Of a stretch of 49,835 bases of DNA, positions 35,738 to 46,182 are shown piece by piece. The position numbers and the translations under genes were made by a program. The stretch covers positions 1 to 49,835 of the forward strand of contig JAISMU010000008.1 of the NCBI GenBank assembly GCA_031276635.1. Direction: 5' to 3'. A model generated the notes under the pieces. The model saw nothing but the letters and a program-made list of their open reading frames with translations. It searched no databases and was not told the DNA's origin. The stretch's first letter is position 1, and each line of letters begins with the position of its first letter. This DNA comes from Deltaproteobacteria bacterium. GTDB taxonomy: Bacteria > Desulfobacterota > Desulfarculia > Adiutricales > Adiutricaceae.

Positions 35738-36205
35738 ATGTCTAAGCCGACCATCGCCAAGCCAACGCTGTCCAAGCCAAAAAAATATCTCCTCGGTTTT
35801 CTGACGTCCCTCCTCGCGATTTCAGTGGCCGTGGTTTTCTTCCATCGAGCCGAGGCCGGTTCCGTGGTCAAGACCGTCGCCGCCCCAGCTCGCCAACAGA
35901 TCCAGGGTTCCCCGGGTCAGGCCAGGCTGGCCGTTGGCGAAAGGGGTGGAACTCGAAGAATCGGCAGTCGGGGGCAGACCCGGATCAGCCCGCCGGCCCG
36001 CCAGACCCAACAGCGGCGGTTGCCGGAAAGTTATTTCCAGCCCGGGTACCCGGTCTGCAACCAGGAGTTTAAATACCGCTATGGCAATCTGACGAGTTTG
36101 AAAAAAGAATACGTGGCTTGTGTCTTCAGGGCAGATCGGGCGAAATGCGGGCCAGAGAAGAGGGGCTGCGAGGAGCGCCAAAAAAAGAGCGCCTCGATTT
36201 TTTGA
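35738..36205 (+). CDS. Small exported basic protein, paralogue of the preceding one
   Basis: A 155-residue protein. The basic N-terminus (KPTIAKPTLSKPKK) and hydrophobic segment at about 17-36 end in AEA, a signal peptide or anchor. A Gln/Arg/Gly-rich region follows. The C-terminal motif LPESYFQPGYPVCNQEFKYR...YVACVFRAD matches the preceding protein at most conserved positions (LPxSYF, GYxxCNxEFKxRYG, two Cys 23 apart). Two additional Cys near the end (KCGPEKRGCEE) are unique to this copy. GAGGG lies 7 bases before the ATG at 35738. No terminator is visible downstream. Family not recognised. Confidence 0.7.
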   Translation: MSKPTIAKPTLSKPKKYLLGFLTSLLAISVAVVFFHRAEAGSVVKTVAAPARQQIQGSPGQARLAVGERGGTRRIGSRGQTRISPPARQTQQRRLPESYFQPGYPVCNQEFKYRYGNLTSLKKEYVACVFRADRAKCGPEKRGCEERQKKSASIF

Positions 36206-36654
36206 CTCGGGATTTTTTTGAGGGATTTCGCGCCGGGTTTTGGCGGCCAGCCCGCGATATTTTTTGGGCGAGGAAGAGCCGGCCAGGCGAGAGAGGCCTC
36301 ATGGCCCTGGCGAGGCCAAGCCGGCCCTGAGGTCGGTTTGGCGCGAGGCGAGGAGATTTTTTTATCTCCTTTTTTCAGCTTTCTGGTTTTGACCCGGGTT
36401 TTTTGGCGGGGTTGTTTTTTTTTCGGGGCCAGGCCGCCCGGACCAGGGAAACTTGGGGCTGAGAGGCCCCCTGGCCTTTCGCGATGGACAAAATTGACCC
36501 ACGAAATCAATCATCGCCCTAGCCCTGGCCCGCGGCCCAGGGCTGGTAATTTTTTGGCCCTCAGGAAATTAAGGCCAACCAAAATTGAAATCGTCTCGGT
36601 TGGAGCTTTCCTCAATCCTGGCGAGAAATCCGCCTTTTGGGGCTCCATCCTGGC
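36206..36654. other. Spacer before the phosphatase gene
   Basis: GC-rich with poly-T runs and no credible gene on either strand. The neighbouring genes converge here, so terminators are expected, but none is clear. Confidence 0.35.
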
Positions 36655-37371
36655 TCAGGCCAGCTTGGCCTTAACCTTGGCGACCCACTCCTCAAGCTTA
36701 AAATTGACCGGGCTCTCAAACAGGGTTTTCAGGGGATGGCCTTGCTCTTCTTCGGGGATCTGAGCCCAGGCCCGCAAGAGATCCTGTTTTTCGGCCAGCC
36801 GGGCTGGCAGATTATAAAGATAGTTTTCCTGAGCCCCGGTTTCCACTGACCCGCTCCTGGCCCGGCGGACAGTGGCCAGGGCTTCCTGGGGAGTTACGCC
36901 TTCCTCAATGAGTAGCCGGGCCACCAGGGTCCCGGTCCGCCCGAGACCGCCGCGGCAGTGGACCAGAGCTTGCCCCCCGGCCCGCAGAAACCGCCGCAGC
37001 AGGGCGTTTGGCAAGGTCCAAGGGTCTAACCGGGGGTCGAGAACCGGGTGGCCGGTCAGCTCCAAGGGGTTCTCATCGGGCACGGGAAAACGCCACCACG
37101 ATAACCCCAGCTCCTGGACCACTCCAGGCATGTGAGCGACCCTTAAAAACTCCATCTCCCGGTCCTCCAACAGGGTGACCACTACCCTGGCCCCCCAGTT
37201 CTTGGCCAGAGTCAGGTCCTTGCGGACATCCCGGTGACAGGGCCCAGAGCGGGCGAAATCGTCATATTTGCCGGGGCAGATGGAGATGCCTACCTGGCCT
37301 GGTGGAAAATCCACCGGGTCGATGCGCAGGGGATTGTTGTCGCTGTCTTTGATCAGTTTTGGCGTTTCCAT
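36655..37371 (-). CDS. Tyrosine/dual-specificity protein phosphatase
   Basis: A 238-residue cytoplasmic phosphatase. The P-loop is HCRGGLGRTG (138-147): Cys139 is the nucleophile and Arg145 binds phosphate. A general acid Asp is expected in the loop before it, possibly Asp99 in FPVPDE. The C-terminal helices (TPQEALATVRRARSG) fit dual-specificity phosphatases like the CDKN3/KAP group. Several bacteria use such enzymes on sugar phosphates, phosphotyrosine or polysaccharide regulators. It is not obviously in an operon: the gene upstream on the minus strand ends 83 bases before its start. No Shine-Dalgarno is seen, so translation may be leaderless or weak. Confidence 0.85.
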   Translation of the reverse strand: METPKLIKDSDNNPLRIDPVDFPPGQVGISICPGKYDDFARSGPCHRDVRKDLTLAKNWGARVVVTLLEDREMEFLRVAHMPGVVQELGLSWWRFPVPDENPLELTGHPVLDPRLDPWTLPNALLRRFLRAGGQALVHCRGGLGRTGTLVARLLIEEGVTPQEALATVRRARSGSVETGAQENYLYNLPARLAEKQDLLRAWAQIPEEEQGHPLKTLFESPVNFKLEEWVAKVKAKLA

Positions 37372-37454
37372 AAAAAAACTCTGGCCTGTCGTGGGTAATT
37401 AAGTTGAGGGAGCCTCCGAGGCTCGCCGCGGATTTTTTTGGCCGGAGGTTTCGC

Positions 37455-38351
37455 TCAGGGCGGGCCAGCCAACCAGAAGGCCAGGGGAAAGGCCAGTTGG
37501 GCCGCGCTCAGCCAAGTCAGGGAGATTTGGTCGGCCACGGGGATTTTGGGGGCCTGGAGCTGAGTCAGCCAAGCCGCTTCCAGGGCCTCGGCCTCGGCGA
37601 TCAGGGGCGAGCCTGGGGACTTGGCCAGCAGAAAACTCATCTTGGCCGTGGCTTGAGCGTTGTTGAGAAACAGCAGCTCCAGCCGGCCCTGGTAGTGGAC
37701 ATCCCGCCGGTCAGCGATGAGGGCGGCCTTGCTGGTCAGTTGGTCAAGTAGCCGCGTCAGCTCCTCGCCCGACCCCTGGGACTTCAAGCGGATGACAATT
37801 GGCAGGGCGGCGGCCAGGCGATTGGACCAGGCGAGCCTGGCCTCGGCCTCCCGGGCGACCGGGTGGCCCTGAGGCTTCTGGATTTGGGAGTTCAGCTGGA
37901 TCAGGCCCGCCACTTCCCGCAAAACCCAGTCTGTCTGGGGCTCCCGGGCGGCCTGGGTCACGGCCAGGGCGACGATGGCCTCGTAAAAAAGCCGCAGAGC
38001 CACCGTTTCCCGGTTGGCCCAGGACGCTCCCTTGTTCTCCCAGATCCGGCCTAGCTGGGCCAGCCGCTCCTCGGCGGACCAGGGGGCCGCCTGGTGAGCC
38101 TGAGACTCGGCGGCCAGGGCCCAGGCCTGGCTGGCGTAGCGCAGGGCCACAGCCGAGACCATTTTCTGGTCCCGGGCTCCCTCCAGGCTCTTTTCCATCT
38201 CCCCCTTCAGCTGGCCGAGGCTGGTCTCCAGCGGGCTCTGGCCTTGGGCCAAGTTGGCCCAGGGCCAACCCAGAGCCAGCAGGTTGAGGGCCAGCAGAGC
38301 CCCCAAGGCCCGGGGCCAGGCGGGGGTGGCTCTCAGGTTCCCGCGTCCCAT
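37455..38351 (-). CDS. Exported alpha-helical protein of unknown function
   Basis: A 298-residue protein with a signal peptide or anchor (about 15-36, [19 protein letters not shown], then AQG). The mature part is Ala/Leu/Gln-rich and predicted helical, including [19 protein letters not shown] and [15 protein letters not shown], with a hydrophobic tail ([16 protein letters not shown]) that may insert in the membrane. I recognise no family. It overlaps the end of ahcY by 19 bases, so the two are probably co-transcribed and translationally coupled. Role unknown; a link to the methyl cycle is not implied by overlap alone. Confidence 0.7.
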   Translation of the reverse strand: MGRGNLRATPAWPRALGALLALNLLALGWPWANLAQGQSPLETSLGQLKGEMEKSLEGARDQKMVSAVALRYASQAWALAAESQAHQAAPWSAEERLAQLGRIWENKGASWANRETVALRLFYEAIVALAVTQAAREPQTDWVLREVAGLIQLNSQIQKPQGHPVAREAEARLAWSNRLAAALPIVIRLKSQGSGEELTRLLDQLTSKAALIADRRDVHYQGRLELLFLNNAQATAKMSFLLAKSPGSPLIAEAEALEAAWLTQLQAPKIPVADQISLTWLSAAQLAFPLAFWLAGPP

Positions 38352-39592
38352 GAGCCGAGGTATTTGACTTGCTCTTTGGTGAGCTTGTCAATCTTGAAAC
38401 CCATAGACTTAAGTTTCAAGCGAGCGATCTCCTGGTCGATCTTCTCGGGGACCGGAAAGACCGCCAGCGGCAGTTGGCCCTGATTTTTGACCACATACTC
38501 GGCGGCCAGGGCCTGGTTGGCGAAACTCATGTCCATGACGCTGGAGGGGTGCCCCTCGGCGGCGGCCAGGTTCACCAGGCGCCCCTCGCCCAGAACATAG
38601 ATCCGAGCTCCGGTCTCCTTGAGGGTGAATTCCTCGACAAACTCCCGGATGAAACGGCGGTGGGAGCTGATCTCGGCCAGGCCCGGCAAGTCCAGTTCCA
38701 CGTTGAAATGGCCGGAGTTGGCGACCACGGCCCCGGACTTCATGAGTTTGAAATGCTCGGGCCGGATGACGTTGATATCCCCGGTCAGGGTCACGAAAAA
38801 GTCTCCCACTTTGGCCGCCTGAGCCATGGGGGCGATCTCAAAGCCGTCCATGAGGGCTTCCAGGGCCTTTAATGGGTCCACTTCGGTGACGACCACCCGG
38901 GCCCCGAAACCGGCCGCCCGTTTGGCCACCCCCCGACCGCACCAGCCATAGCCGGCCACCACAAAGCAGGAGCCGGCGATGAGACGGTTGGTGGCCCGGA
39001 TGATCCCGTCAATGGTGCTCTGGCCGGTGCCGTAACGGTTGTCGAACATGTGCTTGGTTAAAGCGTCGTTGACGGCGATGACCGGGTAGCGCAGGGCCTG
39101 GTCGTGGGCCATGGCTTTCAGGCGGATGACCCCGGTGGTGGTTTCTTCGGTCCCGCCCAGAACCTCGCTTAAAAGATCGGGCCTTTTGGTGTGAAGCGTG
39201 GAAAGCAGATCCGCCCCGTCATCCATGGTGATCTGGGGCTTGGCGCTCAGAACCGAGGCGATATGGTCGTAATAAACCGCGTTGTCCTCGCCTTTGATGG
39301 CGAAAACCGGGATTTTGTCGGTTTTGACCAGGGCGGCGGCCACGTCGTCCTGGGTGGACAGGGGATTGGAGGCGCACAGGTAGACCTCCGCCCCGCCGGC
39401 CTTGAGGGTCCGACACAGGGAGGCCGTCTCGGTCGTCACATGCAGACACAGCCCGAGCCGCCGGCCTTTTAAGGGCTTTTCCTCCAGGAAACGGTTTTTG
39501 ATCAGCTCGAGCACCGGCATGCTCTGGGCCGCCCACTCAATACGATCATTGCCTTTGGCCGCCAAGGCCAAATCCTTTACGTCATGGTTCAC
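38333..39592 (-). CDS. ahcY: Adenosylhomocysteinase
   Basis: A 419-residue NAD-dependent enzyme that splits S-adenosylhomocysteine into homocysteine and adenosine, relieving product inhibition of methyltransferases. Expected motifs are present: HVTTETA (51-57), the segment [19 protein letters not shown], and the NAD-binding GYGWCGRG (214-221). The protein is the short, archaeal/Thermotoga-like type, without the ~40-residue insert of longer bacterial enzymes. The start is GTG with AAGGAG 7 bases upstream. I found no recognisable SAH riboswitch in the upstream 150 bases. Confidence 0.95.
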   Translation of the reverse strand: MNHDVKDLALAAKGNDRIEWAAQSMPVLELIKNRFLEEKPLKGRRLGLCLHVTTETASLCRTLKAGGAEVYLCASNPLSTQDDVAAALVKTDKIPVFAIKGEDNAVYYDHIASVLSAKPQITMDDGADLLSTLHTKRPDLLSEVLGGTEETTTGVIRLKAMAHDQALRYPVIAVNDALTKHMFDNRYGTGQSTIDGIIRATNRLIAGSCFVVAGYGWCGRGVAKRAAGFGARVVVTEVDPLKALEALMDGFEIAPMAQAAKVGDFFVTLTGDINVIRPEHFKLMKSGAVVANSGHFNVELDLPGLAEISSHRRFIREFVEEFTLKETGARIYVLGEGRLVNLAAAEGHPSSVMDMSFANQALAAEYVVKNQGQLPLAVFPVPEKIDQEIARLKLKSMGFKIDKLTKEQVKYLGSWDAGT

Positions 39593-41599
39593 AGGCTTCT
39601 CCTTAAAAGAAAAAGAAATATTGTTAGTTTTGAGGCGAGTTGGGCCTATTGGCGGGAAGCCGGGTTGAGCGGCTGGCCTGGAAAAACTACCGTCTGACCC
39701 GCCCGCTCGGTCTTTTGGGGCTTCTGGGCGCTGGCTGGCGGTCCAGCCAGAGCCTAAACTCGTTCTAATATTAATGAAAAATTTAGCTTAATTCAAGGTT
39801 TTGGGGTTGATTCCAGGTCGATTGGCGCCCCTGGCCCCTCTGACTTCTTCTCGCCAGCTCCCGCTTGACGCCCGCTTGACTTGGGCGGTCAGAACCGTGG
39901 CAACCTAATCTTGGCCCGGCCCTTCAGTCAGTTTAAACTAAAATTACTAGTTAAAGTTTGTTTTTTTAAATAAATAATACATAAATATAATTATTTTATT
40001 TGTCTTAATCAGCATATAATATTTAAATAATATTTGTAATTATTTTAATACAGCAAACATAAAAAAAATAATTTTATAATAAAGTAAAAATATTTAATAA
40101 TGTTTTAAATGCATTTTCTTATGCTTTGAAAGCGTCCCCAGACTGGCTGAGAAGTTAGGGAAAAAGGCTGGGCCCACTTTTTTTAGCCACCGCGGTTCTC
40201 GCCTCGCCGTGGGCCAGGGTCGGGGAACAAACGAGGCGGAGCTGTTCCCTTGAGGCTCTGTCAAGGCTAGGGCAGTCGTCGCCCTCAGGGGTCAGATTTT
40301 GGCGGGTTTGGTTTCTCGCCTTAAACTCCTCTGACCACGGCTCTCAGATTTGGCGCGATTATCGTCTCAAGACGCCAGCGGCTGAGAACTGAGGCCAAAA
40401 GGGCCAAGGGCGTCTGAGGCTCCAGGTCTGGGCCATTTCGGTCGGTCGCGGGGGAGGTTAGTTTAAAAGCCCAAAAAATTAGAATCACTATCAGGACCGA
40501 AGAGAATTTGACAAAAATTAGTTTTTGAGATAAAAATAAAAGCGAAAATACTATTATTATTGTTACTTTATCTTATTAAATTATAATAAAATTAAGAGTA
40601 ATTGATTAAGAAAGATAATCAGACCGGCCCTCGCTCGGTCGCCCCAAAGCCGCGGGCCAATCCCCGCCTATACCCAAAGGCTGGTATTTTTTGGCCATTT
40701 TTTAGCTTGTCCAAGCTCCACCTCCTTTCAGCGGTGGCCAAACTATTTTTAAGAGTCCAATGTTAAAAAAAAATTTTTTTATCAACTAATTCTCAGCTTA
40801 ATAGTAAAATAATAGACTAAATTAATCATTTTTATTTTTGCCGCCGGATTTGGGTACGTGGCTGAGGCGGGCGAGGGAACTCCAATGGGTTGAAACGGGG
40901 AATTCATAATAATGAATATGGGATTTATTCCCCTGGGTTGGTTTTTTTTTTGGTCAGCTTGATTTTTTTTCTTCCCCGGCTCCGGGCGGCCTGACTTAAA
41001 ACTATGACTACGTGGTTCTCATTTGGCAATAAATTAGTCAGCTTGAAAGAAGCCCAGGGTTTAGCGAGGTGTGTTTCATGAATTCCCATTTGGGATTGAA
41101 AATTTGCCAAGAGAGTTTTTATTAACCAGTTTACGGAAATTTTTTTTCTGATCCTTGGTTAAAAAATTAGCGAACGATCGCCAATAATATGGCCCTTGAA
41201 GTTTTTTTCCATTTGCCGATGATTTGTTCGCAATGTTCGCTGGCCTTCTTTTGCCTTGGTTTTTTATTGGCCTTACCTAGTGATGGTGATATATTATCGA
41301 CCAACGCGTCGCTCCGGTCGGGGCTCAGGCTTTTTGGTCAGGCCCCGCTTTTCCCCCGCTTGCCCGGTTTGGGGCCGCTTCTGATTTTGGAATTTTCCGT
41401 CCGATGATTATAAAAAAATGAGTTTAAACCAATTGACAGTTTGCCCTCAGGGCCTGGCTCACCAGTTGACCCACTCCCCCAGGGCCGGCCGATGGATCTT
41501 TAATCGCGAGTTGAATTGGTTTAAAACGCGAGGATTTTCGCCGCAAGCCCATTTGACCCTGTCCCCAGGCCGGGCCGGGGGAAATGAGGGTCGCCGCGC
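39593..41599. other. Two-kilobase gene-poor region
   Basis: No gene is supported. A/T-rich blocks (39950-40110, 40490-40620, 40760-40830) alternate with GC-rich islands (40140-40480, 40630-40740). Three short frames (40925-41110 minus, 41189-41407 plus, 41418-41606 plus) lack convincing starts and family resemblance. The last 200 bases before mfd are GC-rich, and the promoter of mfd is not obvious. Confidence 0.4.
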
Positions 41600-44500
41600 A
41601 TGTTGACTTATCAAGGCCGCCTGGCCGATCTCAGCCCCGCCAAAGGTCGTTTGAGCCTCAGTGGTCTCACCATCCCCGCCCTGGCCAGTTTGCTTAGCCA
41701 GGCCTTGGCGACTTTATTCGCTGGCCAGAGCTTGTTCGTGCTGACCCCCACCCCTCTGGAGGCCGAGGATCTGGCCCAGGATCTGCTCTTTTTTTTGCCT
41801 GACAAAAACGTGACCCTGCTGCCGCCGGTGGACATCAAGCCGTTTCTGAGCCGCACCCTGAACTCCTTTCTGGCCGCCGAGCGTTTAAGGGCTCTGGACC
41901 AGCTGATTGAGCCAGGCCCAGTGGTGGTGGTGGCCTCCATGGCCGCGGCCATGAGCCTTACCCCCCAGCCGGCGAGCCTGGCCCAACGTTCTCGGCTTCT
42001 GGAGGCGGGCCAGGAAACCAATTATGAGGACCTGGCCGCCTTTTTGGCCTCCTCAGGTTATTCCCCAGTCGGGCAGGTGGAGTCGGTGGGCGACTACTCC
42101 CTGCGGGGCGGGTTGTTGGATATCTATCCCCCAGGATTCAACCGCCCGGTCCGGGCCGAGTTCTTTGGCGATTACGTGGAGTCCCTGCGGGTTTTCCGAG
42201 TGGATGACCAGAAGTCGGTCGCGGCCGTGGAGCGGGTCCGGCTGCTGCCGGCCTCGGAGGTGAGCCTGACCAGGGAAAACGGGGCTAAGGCGGCCGAGGC
42301 CCTGACTCGCCTGGCCCATAAGTTCGACTGGCCCAAATTATTGTGGGAGCCCATCGCCGAGCGTTTTCGGCGCAATCTGGTTTTTGACGATCTGGAGAGT
42401 TGGGCCCCGCTTTTTCATGGGCCTCGGGGGCCTTTGACTGAGTACCTCCGCTCGGGTGTCACCGTCATCCTGCGGGAGCCGGAGGAGCTTTTGGCCAAGG
42501 GGCAGGAGATCCAGTTGGGCCTGGAAAACCACTTCGCCCGCCTGGCCGAGGAGGAAAGGCCCCATCTGCCCTGGACAAGCCTCTTTCAGACCCCCCAGGA
42601 CCTGCTGGCCGAGCTTCTCCCCAAGACGGCCTGGGAGGTCCGGGAACTGGCGGCCTCGGGTCAGTCCCAGGCGGCGGAAAGTTGGAGTTTGCCGTACGAG
42701 TCCCAGGCCGACCTGCGGGCCTTGATGAGCGTCCCCCGCCGGGCCACTGGTCTTTTGGGGCCGCTGGTGGCCAGGATCCGAGCCCTTTTGGGGCGGGGTT
42801 TTCAAGTCAATCTGGTTTTAAGAAGCCAGGAGCAGACTCGGCGTTTAGCTGAGCTGCTGGCGGAGGACGATCTTTCCCCCACCGGCCGGCGAGGCCGGGC
42901 GGCGGGCGGGGAGCTGCGTTTTGAGGTTGGCCAGCTCTCCGGGGGGTTCGCGGCCGCCTTTGAAAAACGGGCCTATCTCGCCGAAGACGAGATCTTCGGG
43001 TCCCGCTCCCGCCTCCGGCGCCGGGCGGTGAGCGAGGTCCGGATCCTCAAGGGTTTCGCCAGCTTGCGGGATCTGAGCCCCTATGATTACGTGGTTCATA
43101 ATGAGCATGGCATCGGCCATTATATGGGGCTGGTGAACATGGCCACGGACAGCGGTCACAAAGGGGATTTTCTGCACATAACCTATTTGGGCGGGGACTC
43201 TCTGTACGTGCCGGTGGAGCGCTTTGGGGCGGTTACCAAGTACATCGGCGCGACCGATCGCCCACCCAAGGTCGACCGGCTCGGCGGGCCCAACTGGGAA
43301 AGGATCAAAAGCAAAGTCAAGGAAAACATCCGCGAGCGGGCTGAGGAGCTCTTGCGTCTTTACGCTCGCCGCCAGATGGCCGAGGGGGTGGCTTTTTCGC
43401 CTCGGGATAGCCTGATGCGGGATTTTGAGGCCTCGTTTGAGTTTGAGGAAACCCCGGACCAGAACCGGGCCATTGAGGAGGTTATCGGCGATCTGGTCGC
43501 CGCCCGGCCCATGGACCGGCTGGTCTGCGGGGACGTGGGGTTTGGCAAGACCGAGGTGGCCGTGCGGGCGGCTTTCAAGGTGGTCCTGGACCATAAGCAG
43601 GTGGCTTTTCTGGTCCCGACCACGATCCTGGCCGAGCAGCACGAGCGGACCCTTTTGGATCGCCTGCGGGACTGGCCGGTGAGCGTGGCCTCACTTTCGC
43701 GCTTTAAAAAATCCTCGGAGCAAAAGGAGATCCTCAAGAAACTGGCCAATGGCCAGCTGGACATCCTGGTGGGCACCCACCGACTTTTGCAAAAAGATGT
43801 CGTCTTTAAAGACCTGGGGCTGCTCATCATCGACGAGGAACACCGTTTCGGGGTTGATGACAAGGAAAAGCTCAAAAAGCTGCGGGCCCAGATTGATGTC
43901 CTGTCAATGAGCGCCACCCCGATTCCCAGGAGTCTGTCGATGTCCATGTCCGGGGTGCGGGACATGTCCATTATTGAGACCCCGCCCCAGGATCGCCTGG
44001 CTGTCCAGACTACCCTCATCCGCCGGGATGACGAGTCCATCTGTGAGGCCATTGACCGAGAGCTGGCCCGCCAGGGGCAGGTCTTCTTCATCCACAACCG
44101 GGTCATGGACATCGACGCCTGGGTCAGGCGCCTGCAGAAACTTATGCCGTTGGTCCGCTTCGGGGTGGGGCACGGCCAGATGCGGGCCTCGGAGCTTGAG
44201 GAAGTCATGCGGGCCTTTCTGAACCGGGAGATCGATGTCTGGGTCTCCACGAGCATAGTCGAGTCTGGCCTGGATTTTCCGGCCGCGAACACCATTATAA
44301 TTGACCAGGCTGACCGTTTTGGCCTGGCCCAGTTGTACCAGTTGCGGGGTCGGGTCGGGCGGGGTGGGGCTCAGGCTTACGCTTACCTCATGGTTGATAA
44401 TCCCGATACCCTGACCCTGGACGCCAAAAAAAGGCTCAAAGCCCTGCTGGACCACAGCGAGCTCGGCAGCGGTTACCAGATCGCCCTCCATGACTTGCAA

Positions 44501-45064
44501 ATCCGCGGGAGTGGCAACATTCTGGGCACGGCCCAATCAGGTCAGGCCCAGCTGGTCGGCTATGAAATGTACGCCCAGCTTCTGGAGCAGGTCATCCGGG
44601 AGTTGAGGAACGAGCCCTATCAAGAGGATTACGATCCCGAGGTGGTGGTGGGGTTGCCGGCTTATTTGCCGGAAGGTTACGCCCCGGACACCGAGGCCCG
44701 GCTCAATATCTACCAGCGCCTCTCCCGGGCCCGCGAGGAGCGGGAGATCGATGATATCGCCGGGGAGCTCAAAGATCGCTTTGGGGCTCTGCCCCCCGAG
44801 GCCCTGGGTCTTCTGGATTTGATGCGGATTAAGAGCCTTTTGAAAAAAGCTCGGGTTCGGCGGCTGGAGAGCGGGCAAGAGGGGTTGACCCTCACTTTTG
44901 GGCCAGAGGGCCCCCCAGATTACGAAAAGGTTCTGAGCCTGGTGCAGACGGCTCCCGGTTGTCGTCTCTCGCCCACGGGCCGGCTTTTTGTCAGCCGCCC
45001 GGTTTACGCCACTGAGGGCCGGCCCTTGGAGGGGGTTAGGGCGTTTTTACTCCAGTTGGGGTAA
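41600..45064 (+). CDS. mfd: Transcription-repair coupling factor Mfd
   Basis: An 1154-residue DNA translocase that removes RNA polymerase stalled at lesions and recruits UvrA. The N-terminal UvrB-like module shows VGDYSLRGGLLDIYPPG at about 163-179. The RNA-polymerase-interacting domain follows at about 485-560 (DYVVHNEHGIGHY). The RecG-like translocase motor has Walker A GDVGFGKT (645-652) and DEEH at 745-748. SMSATPIPRSL is motif III, and QLRGRVGRG the conserved helicase motif VI. A C-terminal TRCF domain (about 1000-1154) completes it. The length is standard. GAGGG lies about 9 bases before the ATG. A SurA-like gene follows after 53 bases. Confidence 0.96.
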   Translation: MLTYQGRLADLSPAKGRLSLSGLTIPALASLLSQALATLFAGQSLFVLTPTPLEAEDLAQDLLFFLPDKNVTLLPPVDIKPFLSRTLNSFLAAERLRALDQLIEPGPVVVVASMAAAMSLTPQPASLAQRSRLLEAGQETNYEDLAAFLASSGYSPVGQVESVGDYSLRGGLLDIYPPGFNRPVRAEFFGDYVESLRVFRVDDQKSVAAVERVRLLPASEVSLTRENGAKAAEALTRLAHKFDWPKLLWEPIAERFRRNLVFDDLESWAPLFHGPRGPLTEYLRSGVTVILREPEELLAKGQEIQLGLENHFARLAEEERPHLPWTSLFQTPQDLLAELLPKTAWEVRELAASGQSQAAESWSLPYESQADLRALMSVPRRATGLLGPLVARIRALLGRGFQVNLVLRSQEQTRRLAELLAEDDLSPTGRRGRAAGGELRFEVGQLSGGFAAAFEKRAYLAEDEIFGSRSRLRRRAVSEVRILKGFASLRDLSPYDYVVHNEHGIGHYMGLVNMATDSGHKGDFLHITYLGGDSLYVPVERFGAVTKYIGATDRPPKVDRLGGPNWERIKSKVKENIRERAEELLRLYARRQMAEGVAFSPRDSLMRDFEASFEFEETPDQNRAIEEVIGDLVAARPMDRLVCGDVGFGKTEVAVRAAFKVVLDHKQVAFLVPTTILAEQHERTLLDRLRDWPVSVASLSRFKKSSEQKEILKKLANGQLDILVGTHRLLQKDVVFKDLGLLIIDEEHRFGVDDKEKLKKLRAQIDVLSMSATPIPRSLSMSMSGVRDMSIIETPPQDRLAVQTTLIRRDDESICEAIDRELARQGQVFFIHNRVMDIDAWVRRLQKLMPLVRFGVGHGQMRASELEEVMRAFLNREIDVWVSTSIVESGLDFPAANTIIIDQADRFGLAQLYQLRGRVGRGGAQAYAYLMVDNPDTLTLDAKKRLKALLDHSELGSGYQIALHDLQIRGSGNILGTAQSGQAQLVGYEMYAQLLEQVIRELRNEPYQEDYDPEVVVGLPAYLPEGYAPDTEARLNIYQRLSRAREEREIDDIAGELKDRFGALPPEALGLLDLMRIKSLLKKARVRRLESGQEGLTLTFGPEGPPDYEKVLSLVQTAPGCRLSPTGRLFVSRPVYATEGRPLEGVRAFLLQLG

Positions 45065-45117
45065 AATTATGTTGTGGGGCCAGTTGGGCCTCCTCAGCCT
45101 CTGTCTCAGGCGGCGCT

Positions 45118-46182
45118 ATGGCTCTCCCTAAGCCGGGCTCTCGGCGGAAAAATTTTTTCTGGCTTCTGGCCCTCGGGTCCCTTCTGGCTTGCGTGGGGGT
45201 GGGGACTTTATTGTTCCGCCAATACTATCACCGCCAGTTGTGGGACCCTGAGACCGCCGCCTTGGTTAATGGCCAGCCCATTTACCGCTCCGCCCTGGAG
45301 GCCATGATGCGGGCCGGGCTCAATCCCCGGGCCCAGGTGGGGGGGCGAGGGGCGGACCTGACCATCCGCCAGATCCTTGAGCGTCTCATCAATGAGGAGT
45401 TGATCCGTCAGCGGGCCCAGGCGGCTGGCCTGGAAATTCATGAATCCGAGCTGGCGGTTTACGTTGAGCTCGTCAAATCCGCCTGGCCCTGTCAAAGTGA
45501 CCGTCCCCCATCCATCTGCCAAAATCCCTCTGGCCCGGAAATGACCAGGTTTCTCCAGGCCGTCCGCCAGCGTCAGCAACTGGAAAAGATCGCCCAGAAA
45601 GTCATCGCCGCCAACTGGCGACCATCCGGCCCTAAGTGGCGCTCTTTCTGGCGGGCCTGGCTGGCGCGCATGCCCAAAAGCCCCATCTATCGAGCCAAAG
45701 TCTTGTTCGCCCAGGCCGGGGAGGGGGTTGAGGAGCTGATTGAGGCCAATTGGCGAAAGAACCTGCCCTTGAGCGAGCTGGAGGTCAAGATTCGCCTGGC
45801 TGGCTTTACCACCCTGATGTCCCGGGTCATCTCCATCAACCCCTTGGATCCCCAGACTCGGGCCATGTTTGGCCGGGCCGATTTGCTGACCAGCCTGGCC
45901 CCCCCGACTGGAGTCGGCCCGCCTTATCTGACCCCGGCTTTTCGGTTGCCCAACAGTTGGGCGGTTCTGGAGGTCCAGGCCATCCGGCCCACCCCGGACC
46001 CGAATCAGCTGGCCCGGGCCGCCCGGAAAGCCTATGAGCGCCAGGCCGGCCAAGAGGCCTTTGATCTTTGGGTCGAGGAGTTGAAAAAAGAGGCCACCAT
46101 TGTCATCAACCCCAATTACCCGGATCTTGGCCCCCTCAAGGTCAGCCAGAGCGAGCCGGCCCCGCGGGCGACGGGCCCTTGA
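45118..46182 (+). CDS. SurA-like exported protein, PPIase domain not evident
   Basis: A 354-residue protein with an N-terminal membrane anchor (about 13-33, FFWLLALGSLLACVGVGTLLF). The SurA N-terminal chaperone region is recognisable: ETAALVNGQPIYRSALEAMM, then ILERLINEELIRQRAQAAGLEI. In SurA/PpiC proteins a parvulin domain follows; here the segment around 190-300 (YRAKVLFAQAGEGVEELIEANW, FTTLMSRVISINPLDPQ) has the right size but not the usual RASHILV or GGDLG motifs. The chaperone part is therefore likely and isomerase activity doubtful. A SurA-like gene beside mfd is a common deltaproteobacterial pairing. It may act in outer-membrane protein assembly. Confidence 0.78.
   Translation: MALPKPGSRRKNFFWLLALGSLLACVGVGTLLFRQYYHRQLWDPETAALVNGQPIYRSALEAMMRAGLNPRAQVGGRGADLTIRQILERLINEELIRQRAQAAGLEIHESELAVYVELVKSAWPCQSDRPPSICQNPSGPEMTRFLQAVRQRQQLEKIAQKVIAANWRPSGPKWRSFWRAWLARMPKSPIYRAKVLFAQAGEGVEELIEANWRKNLPLSELEVKIRLAGFTTLMSRVISINPLDPQTRAMFGRADLLTSLAPPTGVGPPYLTPAFRLPNSWAVLEVQAIRPTPDPNQLARAARKAYERQAGQEAFDLWVEELKKEATIVINPNYPDLGPLKVSQSEPAPRATGP

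Noticed and set aside
39593-39745. SAH riboswitch upstream of ahcY
   Set aside because: The conserved SAH-riboswitch core could not be found in the upstream region.
40140-40480. Another glmM relic, based on a TTTTTTTAGCCACCGCGG block
   Set aside because: The resemblance to the glmM 3' end stops after about 20 bases, unlike the collinear match at 388-905.
41189-41606. Two short frames upstream of mfd
   Set aside because: No ribosome-binding site, no family, and composition shifts within them; probably chance frames.
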